This document shows, one piece after another, positions 6,525-8,992 of a DNA stretch of 8,992 nucleotides (within the stretch, counting starts at the first letter, position 1; every line of letters begins with the position of its first letter). A program made the position numbers and the translations under genes. The DNA comes from Chitinophagaceae bacterium. Lineage in GTDB: Bacteria; Bacteroidota; Bacteroidia; Chitinophagales; Chitinophagaceae. Location: assembly GCA_947447815.1 (NCBI GenBank), contig CANFLJ010000053.1:1-8992 (forward strand), read 5' to 3'. The notes below the pieces were generated by a model. The model made no database searches, was not told where the DNA came from, and was given only the letters and a program-made list of their open reading frames with translations.

Positions 6525-7112
6525 ATGGCTAAGAATTTAATTGTAATTCCTTGTTGTAAAAGGAAAATTCCAGGTGGAGTAATTAAAGCAGCACCTTTGA
6601 CTTATTTTGATAATCCTTCATTAGTGCCTACGTTAATAGCTAAAAGAGCTATAAGTATGGATTTAAACCCTCCAATAAAACCATTCGAGTTTATGGAAGC
6701 TTGGGATAGGTATGATGGTGGACTATATAGAAATTTAAAGCTCTGTCAACCATTGATAAATAATTTGATTAATAGAGATTGTTTGGATATAATAATCATA
6801 TCTGCACTCTATGGTGTTATTAATTATAATACACCAATAAATAATTATGATTTAACTATGACCAATGCTCATCGAAAACTTTGGGGAAATTCAATTTCAA
6901 ACTCAATAAATAACTATTGCGAAGCTACCAATATTAAAACCGTTTATACATTTTTGAGACCAGATACATATTATTCTGTTACAACTAATGGAGTTCTGTT
7001 AAATCATACTCAAATTTGGTCAACCGGTATAAGAGGAGTCAACAATATTTATAATAATGTTGCTAATAACATAATTGGGTTGTTAGACAAAATTAATAAA
7101 GAATGTAAATAA
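6525..7112 (+). CDS. YaaA/DUF6884-like protein
   Basis: A 195-residue, presumably cytoplasmic protein. Recognisable points are an N-terminal strand followed by PCCKRK (9-14), an LYRN segment (67-70) where relatives have LY.G, and SALYGV (93-98) followed by NYDLTM (107-112). This order and spacing recall the YaaA peroxide-stress/DUF6884 superfamily, whose motif is S.lYG...P.d.i..Y.l.m. E. coli YaaA is reported to bind DNA and limit iron-dependent oxidative damage; whether this distant, shorter protein does either is unknown. It begins 7 bases after the GIY-YIG-like gene and is followed after 12 bases by another, so the three form one transcription unit. A nuclease beside a possible DNA-binding partner suggests joint action on nucleic acid, but that is inference. 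Confidence 0.55.
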   Translation: MAKNLIVIPCCKRKIPGGVIKAAPLTYFDNPSLVPTLIAKRAISMDLNPPIKPFEFMEAWDRYDGGLYRNLKLCQPLINNLINRDCLDIIIISALYGVINYNTPINNYDLTMTNAHRKLWGNSISNSINNYCEATNIKTVYTFLRPDTYYSVTTNGVLLNHTQIWSTGIRGVNNIYNNVANNIIGLLDKINKECK

Positions 7113-7124
7113 AATGTAAACATT

Positions 7125-7679
7125 ATGGAAGTAAATCCGCCACGTAAAAAAATACGTAATTCAAACTTAATTGAGGAAGTTAAGATTACAGAAGTAAAAG
7201 ATAAAGACTTGAACTTCTTTGATATCTGTCAGAAATTAAAAGAGAAAGAAATACATTTCGTTTGTATAGCAAGTTGTGGGTTAAATGTACTTAGTATCAT
7301 GGCTAAATATGAATGTAATATTCCATCAGAAGTTGTAGAGAAATCTGTTGATTTAATTAATCTAGAACAAAAGGTTGGGACTTTATACCCTCAAGCAAAC
7401 ATTTCAATCATTCCAATACTTAGTTGGAAAACAAGTCCTACTCCATCACAAATCTGTTCTACTTCTGGCATACAAGAAGATACTGAAATAATTCATAATT
7501 TTATTAAGGACATATTTTTAATAAATGAAAAATATATTAAATCGAAAATAATACATTTTAGGTTAGAGTATTGCTATATAAATACAGAAATTACATTAGA
7601 TGTTTTAAAGAAATATGCTAAAACTTTGGATACTAAAACACTCATTGTTCAAGAAGTTTTATTTCACCTAAACAGTTAG
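7125..7679 (+). CDS. Orphan protein, third gene of the cluster
   Basis: I do not recognise this 184-residue protein. It starts with a basic, polar segment (NPPRKKIRNS), continues with a charged helix-like stretch, then a cysteine-containing hydrophobic segment (HFVCIASCGLNVLSIMA, about 44-60; too short and polar to call a membrane helix with confidence). It ends in alternating strand- and helix-like segments. No signal peptide or enzymatic motif is apparent. It is the most AT-rich gene of the cluster (some 60-base lines hold under 15 percent GC). It follows the YaaA-like gene by 12 bases and ends 26 bases before the convergent WYL gene, with no clear terminator in between. Coding status is supported by its length and tight spacing; function is unknown. 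Confidence 0.55.
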   Translation: MEVNPPRKKIRNSNLIEEVKITEVKDKDLNFFDICQKLKEKEIHFVCIASCGLNVLSIMAKYECNIPSEVVEKSVDLINLEQKVGTLYPQANISIIPILSWKTSPTPSQICSTSGIQEDTEIIHNFIKDIFLINEKYIKSKIIHFRLEYCYINTEITLDVLKKYAKTLDTKTLIVQEVLFHLNS

Positions 7680-7705
7680 GTATTAAAATGTAAAATATCA
7701 TCAAA

Positions 7706-8743
7706 TTAAACTATACCATCAATAACCTTTCTCGCATCCTCCAAAATCTTCTCCCTCAAATCTACAGGACTTATTACCCTCACACCACTACCATAGCTTC
7801 TTATCAAGGTCTCTAATTCAGGGCTTTGATATACTTCTATAGTCACACTCAAGGTCTTACCATCATCACTCAAAACAGCTTTCTGCGAGCCATGTATCGG
7901 GCTTGCCATTATTGCCTCAATACTCCCGGTAAATTCAAGCTCCACTTTTACAGGTTTGTATTCATGCCAGTGCCACACCCCAATACTATATTTAAAATAA
8001 TCTTCAGCACAAAATTTAGAGTCAGTAAAGTAATCTTTTTGGCTTAGTTCCAGTTCTTCTATACAATCTAAAGCAAATACATTGGTCTTCTCCTCCCTTG
8101 TACAATCATAATCATAAGCTACCATGTACCATCTTTTCTGATATTGTTTCAACACATAAGGACAAATATTCTTAATTTTTGTAGCCTTTCCAAAACCTTT
8201 ATACTTCATCTTAAAAGTACTTTTCTCATAGATAGCTTCCAGCAATACCGATACCCATTTGCTGCCGCTGCTACTTTTTATATTGTCCAGTTGCAACAAC
8301 TTCAAATCTCCCCAGCCCCCAACAGTATTTACGGTAATACTGTCCGATATAATACGTTCAACTACTGTACTAAACTTTTCCTGCAATGGTGTTCCTTCAA
8401 ATACACTGAACAAGCTACTGGCAAGCAATAGCAATTGTTTCTCTTCATCATTTATCGAATCTTTAAAGTACCTATATCCCTTGTCAGGAATATAATGATA
8501 CCCTTCTTTTTTATTAAAATCTAATGCAACTTTATCAGCTTTAATCAGCTCCCTCAAATTGCTTAAATCTATATCAAGGGTTCTTGAACTGATTTTATCA
8601 GGGATAAGCCTGTTTAATTTAGCAAGTAGCAGCTTCTTTGAAGAAAGATTACCCAGAGAAGTACTGATAATATTATCCAGTATTACCAGTCTTTCATGGG
8701 TGTTTATGGTATTCGTTTTTACATTTCTCTTATTAATGGGCAT
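7706..8743 (-). CDS. HTH-WYL-WCX transcriptional regulator
   Basis: A transcription factor of 345 residues if it starts at the ATG at 8743. I prefer this start because MPINKR followed by an alpha-helical segment is the usual N-terminus of Bacteroidota WYL proteins; a GTG at 8773 would add ten residues with no family likeness. Residues 10-95 form a winged helix-turn-helix. Residues about 150-222 form the WYL domain, with ICPYVLKQYQKRWYMVAYD carrying the name motif (Trp-Tyr-Met here). The rest matches a WCX domain that in relatives mediates dimer contacts and ligand sensing. Family members of the BrxR/CapW type repress defence operons and themselves by binding inverted repeats, relieved by an unknown (often nucleic-acid or second-messenger) signal. 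It is divergent from the gene at 8860, with the 17-bp dyad between them, and convergent with the three-gene cluster. Confidence 0.88.
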   Translation of the reverse strand: MPINKRNVKTNTINTHERLVILDNIISTSLGNLSSKKLLLAKLNRLIPDKISSRTLDIDLSNLRELIKADKVALDFNKKEGYHYIPDKGYRYFKDSINDEEKQLLLLASSLFSVFEGTPLQEKFSTVVERIISDSITVNTVGGWGDLKLLQLDNIKSSSGSKWVSVLLEAIYEKSTFKMKYKGFGKATKIKNICPYVLKQYQKRWYMVAYDYDCTREEKTNVFALDCIEELELSQKDYFTDSKFCAEDYFKYSIGVWHWHEYKPVKVELEFTGSIEAIMASPIHGSQKAVLSDDGKTLSVTIEVYQSPELETLIRSYGSGVRVISPVDLREKILEDARKVIDGIV

Positions 8744-8795
8744 CACTTGCTGTTTTACTGTCGCAATATACACATTAAGAACAGACTACAAAACC

Positions 8796-8833
8796 AACGC
8801 AATATAATTACGCGCACTAAATAGACATTTGCA
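8796..8833 (+). promoter_or_regulatory. Divergent intergenic operator and promoter (WYL regulator / 8860 gene)
   Basis: Second exact copy of the 17-bp dyad (8796-8812), followed after 15 bases by TTTGCA (8828-8833; -7-like element GACATTTG at 8824-8831), matching the arrangement at 5148-5185. On the minus strand a TGGTTTTG (8797-8790) could serve as the -7 element for the WYL gene, which would place the dyad in its spacer. A partial third site, CGCAATATA, occurs at 8762-8770 in what would be the WYL leader if translation starts at 8743. This fits an autoregulatory operator. Confidence 0.6.
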
Positions 8834-8859
8834 GTACAAATTCAAACAGGAGCTAAAGA

Positions 8860-8992
8860 ATGAATAATCAAACAACAATTACTAAAAAAGAAAAGGCGAA
8901 AAAAGTTATAATCGATCCTCGTTTAAAGTTGTGTATCTATAGTTTATTCGAGAAAGAATCGCAGGTAATTATTAAGTGTTCTTACAAAGCCA
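8860..8992 (+). CDS. Start of an unidentified gene running off the window (3' end missing)
   Basis: The frame is open from the ATG at 8860 to the window end, giving 44 residues that begin MNNQTTITKKEKAKKVIIDP and continue RLKLCIYSLFEKESQVIIK. The start is well supported: AGGAG at 8848-8852 lies 7 bases upstream, one of the few real Shine-Dalgarno sequences in this window, and a promoter with the 17-bp operator lies before it. The lysine-rich N-terminus and a following strand-like segment say little about function, and I do not recognise a family. Its divergent position relative to the WYL gene makes it the most likely primary target of that regulator. Confidence 0.6.
   Translation, partial: MNNQTTITKKEKAKKVIIDPRLKLCIYSLFEKESQVIIKCSYKA

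Noticed and set aside
7826..8807. Several plus-strand frames (7826-8047, 8144-8431, 8259-8495, 8559-8807)
   Set aside because: All are antisense to the WYL regulator, whose frame has clear domain motifs; they overlap one another and lack ribosome binding sites.
5148..8812. The 17-bp direct repeats as att sites of an integrated element
   Set aside because: Possible, but no integrase is visible, the copies are not in a tRNA end, and both keep the same distance to a promoter element, which fits an operator better. Not fully excluded.

Overview
The window looks like a Bacteroidota chromosome, most likely a Chitinophagaceae-like member. The evidence is an alpha-amylase ending in a type IX secretion sorting domain, promoters of the TTTG / TAnnTTTG type, mostly absent Shine-Dalgarno sequences, and dispersed hairpin repeats of a kind I associate with this phylum. 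I cannot fix the genus from sequence alone.

Layout. 1-2178 is the 3' part of a secreted GH13 alpha-amylase gene, followed by a strong terminator. 2364-2532 holds a minus-strand tRNA-Lys(TTT)/tRNA-Pro(TGG) pair with its own promoter (2581-2612) and terminator (2336-2362). 2703-4352 is a two-gene plus-strand unit: a classical short-chain dehydrogenase and a SAM hydroxide adenosyltransferase (DUF62) family protein. 4353-5147 is gene-free but structured. It contains short direct repeats, an inverted-repeat element (arms 4587-4599 and 4649-4661), and an array of eight hairpins (4838-5137), six of which have different stems around the same GAA loop.

5148 to the end is an AT-rich accessory region. 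It holds a 61-aa two-helix membrane protein gene (5201), a tight three-gene cluster (a probable GIY-YIG nuclease-like protein, a YaaA/DUF6884-like protein and an orphan 184-aa protein), a convergent WYL-domain transcription regulator (7706-8743, minus), and the start of a further plus-strand gene (8860 onward) that runs off the window.

The most interesting signal is an exact 17-bp sequence present at 5148-5164 and 8796-8812. It is an imperfect dyad, CGCAAT-ATA-ATTACG. Both copies lie at the same distance from a TTTGCA promoter element (5180-5185 and 8828-8833), one before the small membrane protein gene and the other in the divergent WYL/8860 intergenic region. The simplest reading is that the WYL protein binds this operator and controls both flanks, making 5148 to beyond 8992 one co-regulated module. 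This resembles the way HTH-WYL regulators (BrxR/CapW type) control phage-defence operons. The defence role is inference; none of the three clustered genes is a recognised defence gene.
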